Below, piece after piece: positions 1 through 9,728 of a stretch of DNA of 64,000 bases. A model generated the notes under the pieces. That model was not told the DNA's origin. It saw only the letters and a program-made list of their open reading frames with translations, and did not search any database. The position numbers were made by a program, and so were the translations under genes. Origin of the DNA: Muribaculaceae bacterium Isolate-104 (HZI) (GTDB lineage: Bacteria > Bacteroidota > Bacteroidia > Bacteroidales > Muribaculaceae); assembly GCA_003762715.1 (NCBI GenBank), contig RIBJ01000040.1:1-64000 (forward strand). The letters run 5' to 3'. Position 1 is the first letter of the stretch. The number at the start of each line of letters is the position of its first letter.

Positions 1-158
1 GATTCTGAAACATGGAAGAAAGGCAAAGTCGCTTGTCAAATATGGATTGGAAGAGATTTCGACCATACTTATGCGTCCGACTTATACCCCAAAATTCGAT
101 GTTTTCAAATTTTTGTCATGTACTTAATGAATTTCATAATCATTTTAATTAAGCTGTA
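1..158. other. left edge, no recognisable gene
   Basis: This AT-rich stretch lies downstream of the susD stop codon. One plus-strand frame is open from the window edge to a TAA at 160-162, so the tail of a gene entering from the left is possible, but I do not recognise its translation. No hairpin followed by a T-run was seen that could end the susCD transcript. Confidence 0.4.
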
Positions 159-1766
159 TTAATACTTGGCAGGAGTGTATTTGTTGGATGGGTCAGGATT
201 GTTCCATTCAGCAATAGCGGCATTGTTAGTACCCTCATTAAGCACTATACAATAATTCATCCAAGCGGGACGGCCGTTTGTATTGAACTGAGCTGTAGCT
301 TTGAAGTTTGTGCCGGGATAGCCACGGGTCACATTCATGTTGAGACGTTTAATATCAAAGAAGCTCTGACCTTCGCCCCAGAGTTCCACTCTCTTCTGGA
401 ATACTATTTCCTCTATAACACCATCTTTGTCTGTCGGACGACAGGTGTAAGTAGCGTAACGGTAGTTCTTCATAAACTCCTCTACAAGAGCTTTGCCCTG
501 TGCGGGAGCTGTGTGAGCCACAGCCTCAGCCTCGATGAAGTACATTTCCTCGATACGCATCAGCGGGAGCGCGGTGGCAGAACCCACATTGAAGTCGGCG
601 ACATTGCCGTTGCCGGGACGGAATTTGAATGAGCTATACGCAGGAAGCTGCGCAGCAAAAGCCTCATCAATAACAGGTTCCTGACCTGCGAGACCGGAGC
701 CTTCGGGAGCCTTGTAAGAGAGCTTGCGGAAGTCGCGGTCGTTCATGCGGTCGTACATGCTTTTGTCAATCATATTGTACGGACCGGCTGAAGCATAGCC
801 ATACTGAGCTTCATTACTTGCCCACGATGTCCAGTTCAGGATACCGCTCTGCACTGCACCATCTTCCTTGACAGCCTGAGCACCCCACATCCAGGATTCA
901 TTAAATTCATTGAATCCGGAAGTTGTGCTGAGCCACTGCTCTCTTGTGAGCGGTCTGTAGGCGTTTGAATCAATTGCCTTGCGGGCATACTCAGCTGCTT
1001 TGGGATAGTTTTCAACCCACATGTAAGCGCGAGCCTTAAGACCCCAGATAACGGTTATGTCAATAAGGGTTTTCTCAACGCGGGAAGCTCCTTTGAGGTA
1101 CTCTTCCGCTCTGTCAAGGTCGCCCATTATAAAATCAAACATTTCCTGACGCGGACGACGCGGATTGTTACGGGCTTCTTCCTCTGTGGTTTTTTCTGTG
1201 ACAATAGGCACAGTGAGACCGAGGACATCGTTACCTTCAGCATTCACTGAAGAAGTTGCCTCATTGGGAAGGAATTCATACAGACGAGCCATGTCAAGAT
1301 ATGTTGATGCGCGGAATCCCAGTCCCATGCCAAGATAGGCAAGATTTGTGGGGCTTGCGGTCTCGGGGTCTATAGCACGGATACAGTTGTTTGTACAAAG
1401 CACCTGCTTATTGTAGAATGTCCATATCCATTGTGTGCTCAGATAATTCGGACCGATATTGCGCACCAGCTGCCAAGACTGATAGTGGTCGTATCCACTT
1501 GCGGGGATAGCCATGTCTGCCGTCATAACGTCGCGTATGTGCATCAGAGAACCATAGCCCCAGTCATAATCCGCTCCCTCTGTATCCAGGATGCGGTATG
1601 AATTGAAGTATGCCGGCATTGCCCATACGAGCGCCTCGGTAGCTTTAGAGGAAGAGGAGAGCTGATCTTGTGTCGCTCCGGTTGTAGGGAATGTCTCTTC
1701 CACGCATCCGGTAAAGACCGGTGCGGCAACGAGAGCGGCTATCAATGATTTATATATGGTTTTCAT
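159..1766 (-). CDS. SusD/RagB-family outer-membrane lipoprotein
   Basis: This is the surface lipoprotein partner of a SusC transporter. It binds a glycan or peptide ligand at the cell surface and acts as the lid of the SusC barrel. The 535-residue product starts with a lipoprotein signal peptide whose lipobox ends in Cys21 (PVFTGC). The length and the helical TPR-like core followed by a C-terminal segment with 'VELWGEGQSFFDIKRL' are typical of SusD. The gene lies 24 bp after the susC gene on the same strand, so the two are very likely cotranscribed. The ligand cannot be predicted, because no glycoside hydrolase, polysaccharide lyase or regulator lies next to it inside the window, although further genes could follow beyond position 1. 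Confidence 0.93.
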   Translation of the reverse strand: MKTIYKSLIAALVAAPVFTGCVEETFPTTGATQDQLSSSSKATEALVWAMPAYFNSYRILDTEGADYDWGYGSLMHIRDVMTADMAIPASGYDHYQSWQLVRNIGPNYLSTQWIWTFYNKQVLCTNNCIRAIDPETASPTNLAYLGMGLGFRASTYLDMARLYEFLPNEATSSVNAEGNDVLGLTVPIVTEKTTEEEARNNPRRPRQEMFDFIMGDLDRAEEYLKGASRVEKTLIDITVIWGLKARAYMWVENYPKAAEYARKAIDSNAYRPLTREQWLSTTSGFNEFNESWMWGAQAVKEDGAVQSGILNWTSWASNEAQYGYASAGPYNMIDKSMYDRMNDRDFRKLSYKAPEGSGLAGQEPVIDEAFAAQLPAYSSFKFRPGNGNVADFNVGSATALPLMRIEEMYFIEAEAVAHTAPAQGKALVEEFMKNYRYATYTCRPTDKDGVIEEIVFQKRVELWGEGQSFFDIKRLNMNVTRGYPGTNFKATAQFNTNGRPAWMNYCIVLNEGTNNAAIAEWNNPDPSNKYTPAKY

Positions 1767-1790
1767 ACTTTGATATGCGTATTTATTAGG

Positions 1791-4700
1791 TTAGAAAGAA
1801 ACCGAAAAACCGCCGGAAATTGTGCGGATAGGAGCGTAGTATGTGTTGTTGACGCTGCCGCTGATGCTCTGACGGGGGTCGATACCCTGACGCTTTGTCC
1901 AGAGCCACACGTTGTCACAAGAGAGGTAAACACGGAGTTTTGTGAGATACATCTTGCGCACAATGTTCTGGGGAAGAGTGTAGCCGAAGTTGATGTTCTG
2001 CAGGCTCAGGTAGTTGGCGCTTGTGAGGAAACGGTCTGAAGTTGCATTGTTATACTGTTCATCAAAACGGAAACGCGGGATATTGCTTGTGGGGTTTTCG
2101 GGAGTCCATGACTTCAGAATATCAGCATGGAAATTGTAGCCGATCCGTGAGGCAGTGGGAGAACCCATGTACAGAGCGTACTGACCGTCATATACCTGAC
2201 CGCCGAGAGAGTAGCCGAAATCAAGCGACAGGTCAAAACCGAAAGCGCGCACCGAGGTGCCGAAACCGCCATAGGTAGTTGGGAGCGCTGAGCCGCAAAG
2301 GAAGTAGTCGTTATTGCTGAGGCTTGCATAAGGCACAGCTTCGAGTTCGCCAACTGCTTTTCCAGGATATATTTCATTTTTAACTTCCGCAGCGGTAACG
2401 CGGTGCCAGTACAGAGCTTCTCCGTTTTCCTTGTTTGTGCCAGCGTATTTACGCAGGCGGTAGGTGTAGAGAGGCTGACCCTCGCCGTAGAAATAGTTGC
2501 CGCTTGAATAGCCGCGCACACCATCCATTTCCATAGTCTTACGTTCTTCGGGAAGATAAGAGAGGGTGTTTTTGTACCATGTGAGGTTAGCGTTTACAGA
2601 CCAGGTGATGTCTCTGGTGTTTACTATGGTAGCGTTGAGGTCGATTTCAACACCGGCGTTTGTCATGTCGCCGATATTGTCCCAGTAGCCGGTATAGCCG
2701 AAGCTCGGAGGAAGGGGGAACCAGGATAGCATGTCGGTGGTTTTTCTCCAGAAGCCTTCCACACTACCGCCGAGACGGCTGTTGAAGAGGTCAAACTCCA
2801 CACCTGCGTTGAAGTTGCCGTTCTTTTCCCAGCTGATGTTGGGGTTGCCCATTGTTGCGGGTGTAGCTGCAGGATGACCTGAACCGTTAACGATGTTATA
2901 GGTATTTACATAGAGATAGTCGCTGATGTTGTCATTGCCCTGCTCTCCGTAAGAAGCCTTGACTTTGAGCATGTCAACCCAAGAGGGGGCGAACCAGCTT
3001 TCTTTTGAGATGATCCATGCGCCGCCGGCACTCCAGAAGTTGCCCCAGCGGTGGTCGGGGTGGAAGCGTGATGATGCGTCGCGACGGAAAGATGCGGATG
3101 CGAAGTACTTGTTGTCGTAGTTGTACTGACCGCGGAACAGCCAGCCTTCGTTGTTGTACGAAGAGGAGTATGAACCGCTTCCTCCGGCAGTTACCGCACC
3201 GTCAAGTTCAAGATTCGAAGGATCGAACATATTTGAACGTTCGGCAGACAGATAATAATATTTGCTCCAGTAGTTTTCGTGACCGGCAAGAACAGAAACT
3301 TCGTGCAAGCCGAACTTGTGGTTCCAGTTCAAAAGCTGCTGGAATGTGTAGGACATGCGGCGTGTGTGTGCCTTAGAAACCATACCGTTTGAGTTGGCGT
3401 AGGCACCGTAATAAGGGTTGGTAAAACCTGTTGAACGGCGCTCGTCGATGTTTACGGTGTTGTTAGAGGTAAACTTGAAGTCTTTGAGGAAACGCACTTC
3501 AAAGAAGCCTGTTCCATTGAATGCGTTACCGTTGTTTTTGTTCACGTCGAGAATAGCGCTTGAGATAGCGTTGCTCTGACCGAACACGGGGCGCTGAAGA
3601 CCGGCGTTTGCACCGTCGCCATAGTCGTAACGGGTAATGCCGTTGATGTCAGTCATGATATTTCCCTGACCGTCACGCATAAAGAGCGGGAATATGGGAG
3701 CTACTTCGGTAGCCGCTGCAAAGATATTGCCGGAACTTGAGCTTGAACCGTCATCGCTCATCATACGGGCGCTGTAGTGGGTGTAAGAGAGGTCGGCACC
3801 CATTTTCAGCCATGATTTTGCCTGAGTGTCGGCGCTGAGGCGACCGGTGAAGCGTTCATAGCCTGAATTGGGGGTGATACCCTCATTGTTGAGATAGCCG
3901 GCAGACATGAAGAAAGAGGTCTGGTCGGTACCGTTTGAAACAGAAATGTTGTACTCCTGACGGAGGCTGTTTTTATATGAGTTGTCAAGCCAGTTGTCGG
4001 GACGGAGCATATATTCCTGACCTCTGTAGGTGCGCAGATAGCCTTCAGTCGCATTGGGATTGAATTTGCCGTTGCGACCAATAAGGTATTGACCGGCGGG
4101 GGCGGTAAATGTCTGATATTTCAAGCCATATGCGCCATTCGGAGCTACCATTGCGTCGTTAGCCCATACATACGCAGCGTCGGGAGACATGCCTTGTGCG
4201 ACAGCGTAGTTGTTGAGAGCGCTATAGTAAAGCTCATAGTACTGGCGGGGATCCTTGATGTAGTCGTAGTCCTGAGTGGCGCGTGTGTTGCCGCCCCATT
4301 TCATGTCTACATTCACGGTAGCGCCCGAACCGAGCTGACCTTTCTTGGTAGTGATGAGGATGACACCGTTTGCACCGCGTGCGCCATAAAGGGCGTTTGA
4401 AGCGGCGTCCTTGAGCACTGTCATGCTTTCGATGTCGTTGGTGTTGATGGTGTTGATGTCACCGCTGAAGGGGGCACCGTTCACAATTACCAGAGGAGCA
4501 TTGCCTGCGTTGAGCGAGGAGATACCACGGATGCGGATTGTGGGGGTTGTCTGACCGGGCTGACCTGTTGAGTTGGTCAGCTGCACGCCGGCGACCTTGC
4601 CTGTAATGGCGTTAAGGGCGTTAGACACCTGCGCATTCTCAATCTGAGAAGCGTCTACCACTGCGGCAGAACCGGTAAATGCCGACTTAGTAGCAGTACC

Positions 4701-5024
4701 GTATGCCACAACCATAACCTCTTCAATAGCAATGTCAGATGCTGTCATCTTGATAAGGAGGGGTTTGCCGGTGATTTCCACTTCCATGGGGTGCATGCCA
4801 ATGTAAGTAACCTTAAGCTTCTTTACATTGTCATTTACTTTGAGTGTGAACTCACCCTCAAGGTTTGTCGATGTGCCCATGCCACCGCCTATGGGCATAA
4901 CGCTCGCGCCAATCATTGGCTCGTCGTCTGCCGCATAAACGACCTTACCGGTCACGGTGCGCGTCTGTGCAGAAGCGATCGTGAATGTGGCCACGGTCAA
5001 TAGCAAAAAAAACAACTTTTTCAT
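1791..5024 (-). CDS. SusC/RagA-family TonB-dependent outer-membrane transporter
   Basis: This is a TonB-dependent barrel that imports oligomeric nutrients together with its SusD partner. The 1077-residue product has a signal peptide ending at 'ASA', then a carboxypeptidase-D-like domain at about residues 22-100, a TonB-box-like segment near 'EEVMVVAYGT', and a plug domain with the SusC signature 'SNALYGARGANGVILITTK'. A long C-terminal beta-barrel follows, ending in the aromatic residue Phe as outer-membrane proteins usually do. A good Bacteroidetes promoter lies about 150 bp upstream. The substrate is unknown. Confidence 0.95.
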   Translation of the reverse strand: MKKLFFLLLTVATFTIASAQTRTVTGKVVYAADDEPMIGASVMPIGGGMGTSTNLEGEFTLKVNDNVKKLKVTYIGMHPMEVEITGKPLLIKMTASDIAIEEVMVVAYGTATKSAFTGSAAVVDASQIENAQVSNALNAITGKVAGVQLTNSTGQPGQTTPTIRIRGISSLNAGNAPLVIVNGAPFSGDINTINTNDIESMTVLKDAASNALYGARGANGVILITTKKGQLGSGATVNVDMKWGGNTRATQDYDYIKDPRQYYELYYSALNNYAVAQGMSPDAAYVWANDAMVAPNGAYGLKYQTFTAPAGQYLIGRNGKFNPNATEGYLRTYRGQEYMLRPDNWLDNSYKNSLRQEYNISVSNGTDQTSFFMSAGYLNNEGITPNSGYERFTGRLSADTQAKSWLKMGADLSYTHYSARMMSDDGSSSSSGNIFAAATEVAPIFPLFMRDGQGNIMTDINGITRYDYGDGANAGLQRPVFGQSNAISSAILDVNKNNGNAFNGTGFFEVRFLKDFKFTSNNTVNIDERRSTGFTNPYYGAYANSNGMVSKAHTRRMSYTFQQLLNWNHKFGLHEVSVLAGHENYWSKYYYLSAERSNMFDPSNLELDGAVTAGGSGSYSSSYNNEGWLFRGQYNYDNKYFASASFRRDASSRFHPDHRWGNFWSAGGAWIISKESWFAPSWVDMLKVKASYGEQGNDNISDYLYVNTYNIVNGSGHPAATPATMGNPNISWEKNGNFNAGVEFDLFNSRLGGSVEGFWRKTTDMLSWFPLPPSFGYTGYWDNIGDMTNAGVEIDLNATIVNTRDITWSVNANLTWYKNTLSYLPEERKTMEMDGVRGYSSGNYFYGEGQPLYTYRLRKYAGTNKENGEALYWHRVTAAEVKNEIYPGKAVGELEAVPYASLSNNDYFLCGSALPTTYGGFGTSVRAFGFDLSLDFGYSLGGQVYDGQYALYMGSPTASRIGYNFHADILKSWTPENPTSNIPRFRFDEQYNNATSDRFLTSANYLSLQNINFGYTLPQNIVRKMYLTKLRVYLSCDNVWLWTKRQGIDPRQSISGSVNNTYYAPIRTISGGFSVSF

Positions 5025-5174
5025 ACTAAAAAAATAATTAGACTTATAGTGAATTTACTTCAATTCGTCTTTTCAGGTACAACTGTGGGGTTGACAAACA
5101 AAGCCACAGCCGCAAAACTTAATTACTATGCATTATCCCTTTACCTCAGACTAATGAGACTTATCAGGATTTTG

Positions 5175-5204
5175 CAAAGATATTAATATTTTTTCGCATA
5201 TCAA
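5175..5204 (-). promoter_or_regulatory. Bacteroidetes-type promoter of susCD
   Basis: Read on the minus strand the sequence is TTGTTG, 19 bases, then TATCTTTGC. This matches the sigma-ABfr consensus (-33 TTTG, -7 TAnnTTTG) in elements and spacing, and implies a 5' leader of about 140 nt before susC. Confidence 0.7.
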
Positions 5205-5439
5205 CAATTTAAAAGACATTTTTCTATTATTTAACCCTGCCAGACCGGGGCTATATTTGTTAACAGACTGATTTAGCGGCAATTGCACCCTTTCAGACAT
5301 CTTGCATAGGTTAATAATCCAAAATCTAAAGTTAACATCCGGTTCTTCGCGCGCGCGTAATATTAAATAGGAGTAGCCGCCATGACCTTTGCGCCGGGAG
5401 AATCAGCAGACTGCGGCACAAACCTAAAAAATGTGTGCA

Positions 5440-5447
5440 TATATTTG
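5440..5447 (+). promoter_or_regulatory. candidate -7 element for the ilv operon
   Basis: TATATTTG matches the Bacteroidetes -7 consensus, but no TTTG is present at the expected -33 distance. A second TATATTTG lies at 5252-5259. Either could serve ilvD, and I cannot choose between them. Confidence 0.3.
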
Positions 5448-5510
5448 GTTTTTGGGATTTTAGGGGCTATTTTTGCGGTAATGTCATAGCATGGTTTTCA
5501 TTTAGTACTG

Positions 5511-5529
5511 TTTGCGCCCGTGGCGCAAA
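5511..5529 (+). promoter_or_regulatory. hairpin in the ilvD leader
   Basis: TTTGCGCC and GGCGCAAA form a perfect 8-bp inverted repeat around a 3-nt loop, 46 bp before the ilvD start codon. There is no T-run after it, so it is not a simple terminator. It could be an operator palindrome or an mRNA structure. Confidence 0.45.
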
Positions 5530-5575
5530 ACCAACGCCAGACCATTGATATACCGGATTTTTTAAGAATGTCATA

Positions 5576-7408
5576 ATGGAAGAATTCAAACACAGGCTGC
5601 GTAGCTGCGCCAGCACGGCAGGTCGCCGCATGGCGGGAGCAAGAGCTCTGTGGCGTGCCAACGGCATGAAGGAAGAGCAGCTCGGCAAGCCTATCATAGC
5701 GATAGTCAATTCATTCACCCAGTTTGTGCCGGGTCATACCCACCTGCACGAAATAGGGCAGATTGTAAAAAAGGAAATTGAGAAACTCGGCTGCTTCGCC
5801 GCCGAATTCAACACAATAGCCATTGACGACGGCATTGCAATGGGACACGACGGCATGTTGTACTCACTCCCCTCGCGCGACCTCATAGCCGATTCTGTAG
5901 AGTATATGGTCAACGCCCACAAGGCAGACGCAATGGTGTGCATCTCCAACTGCGACAAGGTGACACCGGGTATGCTCATGGCTGCCATGAGGCTCAACAT
6001 CCCCGCGATATTCGTAAGCGGCGGACCCATGGAGGCGGGCAAGCTCGGAGACAGAGCGCTCGACCTGATAGACATTATGGTAGACGCCGCCGATGAAAGC
6101 GTGAGCGACGAAGATGTGGCTCTGCTTGAAAAGCACGGCTGCCCCACCTGCGGCTCATGCTCCGGCATGTTCACCGCCAATTCCATGAATTCGCTCAACG
6201 AGGCGATAGGTCTTGCGCTGCCCGGCAACGGCACTGTAGTCGCCTCCCACATAAACCGTCTGCAGCTGTTCAGGAAAGCGGCAGCCAAAATTGTTGAAAA
6301 CACTTACAGATACTACCGCGACGGCGACGAAAGTGTGTTGCCGCGCTCAATAGCCTCTCGCCGCGCCATGCTCAACGCTATGACTCTGGACATAGCCATG
6401 GGCGGAAGCACAAACACAGTGCTGCACCTGCTCGCCATTGCCCACGAGGCGGAAGCAGACTTCAGCATGGCAGACATAGACGAGCTGAGCCGACACACTC
6501 CGGTGCTGTGCAAGGTGGCGCCCAACTCCAGCTACCATATCCAGGATGTTAACCGCGCCGGCGGCATTCTCTCCATAATGAAGATTCTTGCCGACAACGG
6601 GCTGGTAGACACCTCGGTGCGTAGAGCCGACGGGCTTACGCTCGGCGAGGCGATAGACTGCTGGGCTATCGGCGGCAAAGACTACACCGACGAGGCTGAC
6701 GAGCTGTGGCGCAGTGCTCCCGGCGGCAGGCACACAACCGAGCTGGGCGCACAGATGAGCTATTACGGCTCTCTTGACACCGACCGCGCCGCAGGGTGTA
6801 TTCGCGACTTCGACCACGCATATGTGAGAGACGGCGGTCTTGCAGTGCTCAGAGGAAACATTGCGGCAGACGGATGTGTTGTAAAGACAGCGGGTGTTGA
6901 CGAAAGCATTTTCCGGTTCAGCGGACCCGCCAGAGTGTTCACCTCTCAGGAAGAGGCTGTTGACGGAATTCTGCGCGACAAAGTCAAGGCAGGCGACGTT
7001 GTGGTCATAACCTACGAAGGACCCAAAGGCGGCCCCGGAATGCAGGAGATGCTCTACCCCACGAGCTACATAAAGAGCAAGCACCTCGGCAAAAAGTGCG
7101 CGCTCATAACCGACGGGCGCTTCAGCGGAGGCACTTCGGGGCTGTCTATCGGACACATTTCGCCCGAGGCAGCCGCAGGCGGAGCTATCGGGCTTGTTCG
7201 CGACGGCGACATCATAGATATAGACATCCCCGGTCGCAGCATAAGCGTGAGACTCTCCGACGAAGAGCTCGCCGCAAGACGCTCCCAGGAGGGGGCGCGT
7301 GGCAAGGAAGCCTTTACCCCCGCCGGGCGCGACAGGGTTATCTCCAAGGCGCTGAAAGCATACGCGGCAGGTGTTGCCTCTGCCGACAAAGGCGGTGTAA
7401 GATTCTGA
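5576..7408 (+). CDS. ilvD: dihydroxy-acid dehydratase
   Basis: IlvD dehydrates 2,3-dihydroxy-isovalerate and 2,3-dihydroxy-3-methylvalerate to the 2-keto acids in valine, leucine and isoleucine synthesis, in the cytoplasm. The 610-residue protein carries the expected iron-sulfur cysteines: Cys126 in '[10 protein letters not shown]' and Cys189/192/195 in '[17 protein letters not shown]'. The C-terminal part has the family segment '[20 protein letters not shown]'. It is the first gene of the ilv operon; ilvB follows after 31 bp. ATG at 5576 gives the conserved N-terminus ([20 protein letters not shown]). Confidence 0.97.
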   Translation: MEEFKHRLRSCASTAGRRMAGARALWRANGMKEEQLGKPIIAIVNSFTQFVPGHTHLHEIGQIVKKEIEKLGCFAAEFNTIAIDDGIAMGHDGMLYSLPSRDLIADSVEYMVNAHKADAMVCISNCDKVTPGMLMAAMRLNIPAIFVSGGPMEAGKLGDRALDLIDIMVDAADESVSDEDVALLEKHGCPTCGSCSGMFTANSMNSLNEAIGLALPGNGTVVASHINRLQLFRKAAAKIVENTYRYYRDGDESVLPRSIASRRAMLNAMTLDIAMGGSTNTVLHLLAIAHEAEADFSMADIDELSRHTPVLCKVAPNSSYHIQDVNRAGGILSIMKILADNGLVDTSVRRADGLTLGEAIDCWAIGGKDYTDEADELWRSAPGGRHTTELGAQMSYYGSLDTDRAAGCIRDFDHAYVRDGGLAVLRGNIAADGCVVKTAGVDESIFRFSGPARVFTSQEEAVDGILRDKVKAGDVVVITYEGPKGGPGMQEMLYPTSYIKSKHLGKKCALITDGRFSGGTSGLSIGHISPEAAAGGAIGLVRDGDIIDIDIPGRSISVRLSDEELAARRSQEGARGKEAFTPAGRDRVISKALKAYAAGVASADKGGVRF

Positions 7409-7439
7409 CACAATTTACGTTACAGCTAAAACACCATAT

Positions 7440-9179
7440 ATGAGTGAGAAAATATCAGGAGCCGAAGTGATGATACGGGGGCTTGTAGCCGAAGGGGTCG
7501 ACCGGGTATTCGGTTATCCCGGAGGCGCCATAATACCGGTCTACGACAAGCTCTACGACTATACCGACAGCATAACACATGTGCTGACACGGCACGAACA
7601 GGGAGCAATACATGCGGCACAGGGCTATGCCAGGGTGAGCGGGCGCACCGGAGTGGTCATTGTCACTTCGGGACCGGCAGCCACAAATGTAATTACCGGA
7701 CTCAGCGACGCCATGATGGACAGCACTCCCCTTGTTGTCATCACCGGACAGGTATTTTCATCGCTGCTCGGCAGCGATGCCTTTCAGGAAACCGATGTCG
7801 TGGGCATAACACAGCCTATCACCAAATGGGCTTACCAGATACGCAGCGCCGCCGAAATAGAGGAGGCGCTCGCAAGAGCATTCTACATAGCCAACACAGG
7901 TCGCCCGGGGCCGGTTGTTCTCGACTTCGCAAAAAACGCGCAGAACGAACTCACTGAATGGCAACCATATCGCCGCTGCAATTTTATCCGCTCGTACATC
8001 CCCTCGCCGGAAATCCCCGAAGCCGATCTGCGCAGGGTAGCCGACCTGATAAACGCCTCCAGAAAGCCTATGATTCTTGCCGGACACGGCGTGATGATTT
8101 CAGGAGCCGAAAAAGCTCTCGCACAGCTCGCAGAGAAAGCGGATATTCCGGTGGCGGCGACTCTCCTCGGGCTGTCGGCGATGCCTTCAGACCATCCGCT
8201 CTACAAAGGTATGCTCGGAATGCACGGCAACATAGGTCCCAACTACAACACTAACCAGGCGGACCTGATAATAGCCGTAGGCATGAGATTTGACGACCGC
8301 GTGACCGGCGAACCGGACAAATATGCACCCAAGGCAAAAATAGTGCATATAGACATCGACGCATCGGAGTTTGACAAAAACATACGCACCGACGCGACAA
8401 TACACGGCGACGCCCGCAAGGCGCTCGAAGGACTGCTGCCTATGGTGCGCGAGACATCCCGCACCGAATGGCTGGAGAGCTTTGACATTGCGGCGCGGAT
8501 AGAGGAGGAAACCGTAATCAAGGACGCTGTCGGAGGCACCGACCCCATGGCTCCGCCCCACATGGGCGAAGTGGCGCGCAAAGTGTCGCTCGCGGCGGGA
8601 GCAGACCCGGTTCTCGTTACCGATGTGGGGCAGAACCAGATGCTCTCGGCAAGATATTTCCGCTACTCCTCGCCTAGAAGCATAATTACCAGCGGCGGAC
8701 TCGGCACAATGGGTTTCGGACTCCCCGCCGCCATAGGAGCCAAGATGGGGGCCCCCGAACGCACTGTGTGCTACTTTGCCGGCGACGGCGGCTTTCAGAT
8801 GACAATGCAGGAGCTCGGCACAATAATGCAGTACGGCACAGCGGTGAAAATGATTGTGCTCAACAACGACTACCTCGGCAATGTGCGCCAGTGGCAGGCG
8901 ATGTTCTACAACAACCGCTTCAGCCAGACCCCCATGATTAACCCCGACTTCAACGCCATTGCCGACGCTTACGACATTGCCAACGAGAGCGTTGCCCACA
9001 GATGCGAGCTCGACGCCGCGATAAAACGCATGACTGAATATCCCGGAGCTTACCTGCTGAACGTGCGCATCGACGAACGCGACATGGTGTTTCCGATGAC
9101 CCCCAACGGCTCCGCCGTCGACCATATTATTCTCAACGAAGACAACGACATCTTCACTATGCCCGAAAATGGAAAATAA
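7440..9179 (+). CDS. ilvB: acetolactate synthase large subunit
   Basis: This is the catalytic subunit of acetohydroxyacid synthase. It condenses pyruvate with a second pyruvate or with 2-ketobutyrate, using thiamine diphosphate, FAD and Mg2+. The 579-residue protein has the catalytic Glu53 in 'RHEQGAIHAAQGYAR' and the ThDP/Mg motif starting with 'GDGGFQ' at about residue 448 and ending 'NNDYLGNVRQWQ'. It overlaps the regulatory subunit gene ilvN by 11 bp, which suggests translational coupling and balanced subunit synthesis. Confidence 0.97.
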   Translation: MSEKISGAEVMIRGLVAEGVDRVFGYPGGAIIPVYDKLYDYTDSITHVLTRHEQGAIHAAQGYARVSGRTGVVIVTSGPAATNVITGLSDAMMDSTPLVVITGQVFSSLLGSDAFQETDVVGITQPITKWAYQIRSAAEIEEALARAFYIANTGRPGPVVLDFAKNAQNELTEWQPYRRCNFIRSYIPSPEIPEADLRRVADLINASRKPMILAGHGVMISGAEKALAQLAEKADIPVAATLLGLSAMPSDHPLYKGMLGMHGNIGPNYNTNQADLIIAVGMRFDDRVTGEPDKYAPKAKIVHIDIDASEFDKNIRTDATIHGDARKALEGLLPMVRETSRTEWLESFDIAARIEEETVIKDAVGGTDPMAPPHMGEVARKVSLAAGADPVLVTDVGQNQMLSARYFRYSSPRSIITSGGLGTMGFGLPAAIGAKMGAPERTVCYFAGDGGFQMTMQELGTIMQYGTAVKMIVLNNDYLGNVRQWQAMFYNNRFSQTPMINPDFNAIADAYDIANESVAHRCELDAAIKRMTEYPGAYLLNVRIDERDMVFPMTPNGSAVDHIILNEDNDIFTMPENGK

Positions 9180-9723
9180 CAAAACTCTTTTCACCATAGC
9201 CGTATTCGCGGAAAACCACGTCGGACTGCTCAACCAGCTGTCGATTATCTTCACCCGCCGATGCCTCAACATTGAAAGCGTGAGCGCCAGCCGATGCTCG
9301 ATTCCCGGCGTGCACAAAACCACCATGACCTGCTACAGCGACAGGGTCACGATGGAAAAGGTCATAAAAATCATAGAAAAGCGCATCGATGTGCTGAAAG
9401 CCTTTCTGTACACCGACGATGAAATCGTGTACCAGGAGGTGGCTCTGTACAAGGTGCCGACCGCAAGACTCATCGACGAGGAGGCTCTGGAGGACATCAT
9501 CAGACGCCACAACGCACGCATCCTCGAAATTTCGCGCGACAACACAATCATAGAAAAAACCGGGCACAACGACGAAACCGAAGCCCTGTTTGAAGAGCTG
9601 AAGCACTACGACATACGCCAGTTTGTTCGCAGTGGCAGAGTGGCTATAACAAAAAGCCCGAACGAGCTTGTCGACAAATTTCTTGCCGAACAGGAGGAGC
9701 GCCGCATGAGAATCACCGACTGA
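9169..9723 (+). CDS. ilvN: acetolactate synthase small (regulatory) subunit
   Basis: This is the regulatory subunit that activates the large subunit and usually confers feedback inhibition by valine. The 184-residue protein starts with an ACT domain (about residues 6-80, 'TIAVFAENHVGLLNQLSIIF') and continues with the second ferredoxin-like domain typical of the small subunit. The start codon lies inside the 3' end of ilvB. Five bases separate its stop from the next start, so it is clearly inside the operon. Confidence 0.94.
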   Translation: MENNKTLFTIAVFAENHVGLLNQLSIIFTRRCLNIESVSASRCSIPGVHKTTMTCYSDRVTMEKVIKIIEKRIDVLKAFLYTDDEIVYQEVALYKVPTARLIDEEALEDIIRRHNARILEISRDNTIIEKTGHNDETEALFEELKHYDIRQFVRSGRVAITKSPNELVDKFLAEQEERRMRITD

Positions 9724-9728
9724 AAATC

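Larger units (their letters stand above)
5025..5575. other. divergent intergenic region between susC and ilvD
   Basis: This 551-bp AT-rich region separates two divergent operons and holds no convincing gene. On the minus strand it contains the susC promoter (5175-5204) and a leader of about 140 nt with a small inverted repeat (CTGTGG at 5083-5088, CCACAG at 5104-5109). On the plus strand there are two TATATTTG -7-like sites (5252-5259 and 5440-5447) and a perfect hairpin (5511-5529) shortly before ilvD. Confidence 0.6.

Noticed and set aside
5491-5505. possible four-codon leader peptide (Met-Val-Phe-Ile) before ilvD
   Set aside because: Too short, without a run of regulatory codons, and the hairpin that follows has no T-run; a classical attenuator is not supported.
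6347-7411. 354-codon open frame antisense to ilvD
   Set aside because: It lies fully within a well-supported gene, has low-complexity composition typical of antisense frames in GC-rich codons, and shows no motif. Similar long antisense frames over ilvB (8187-9326) and galE (36459-37700) were rejected for the same reasons.
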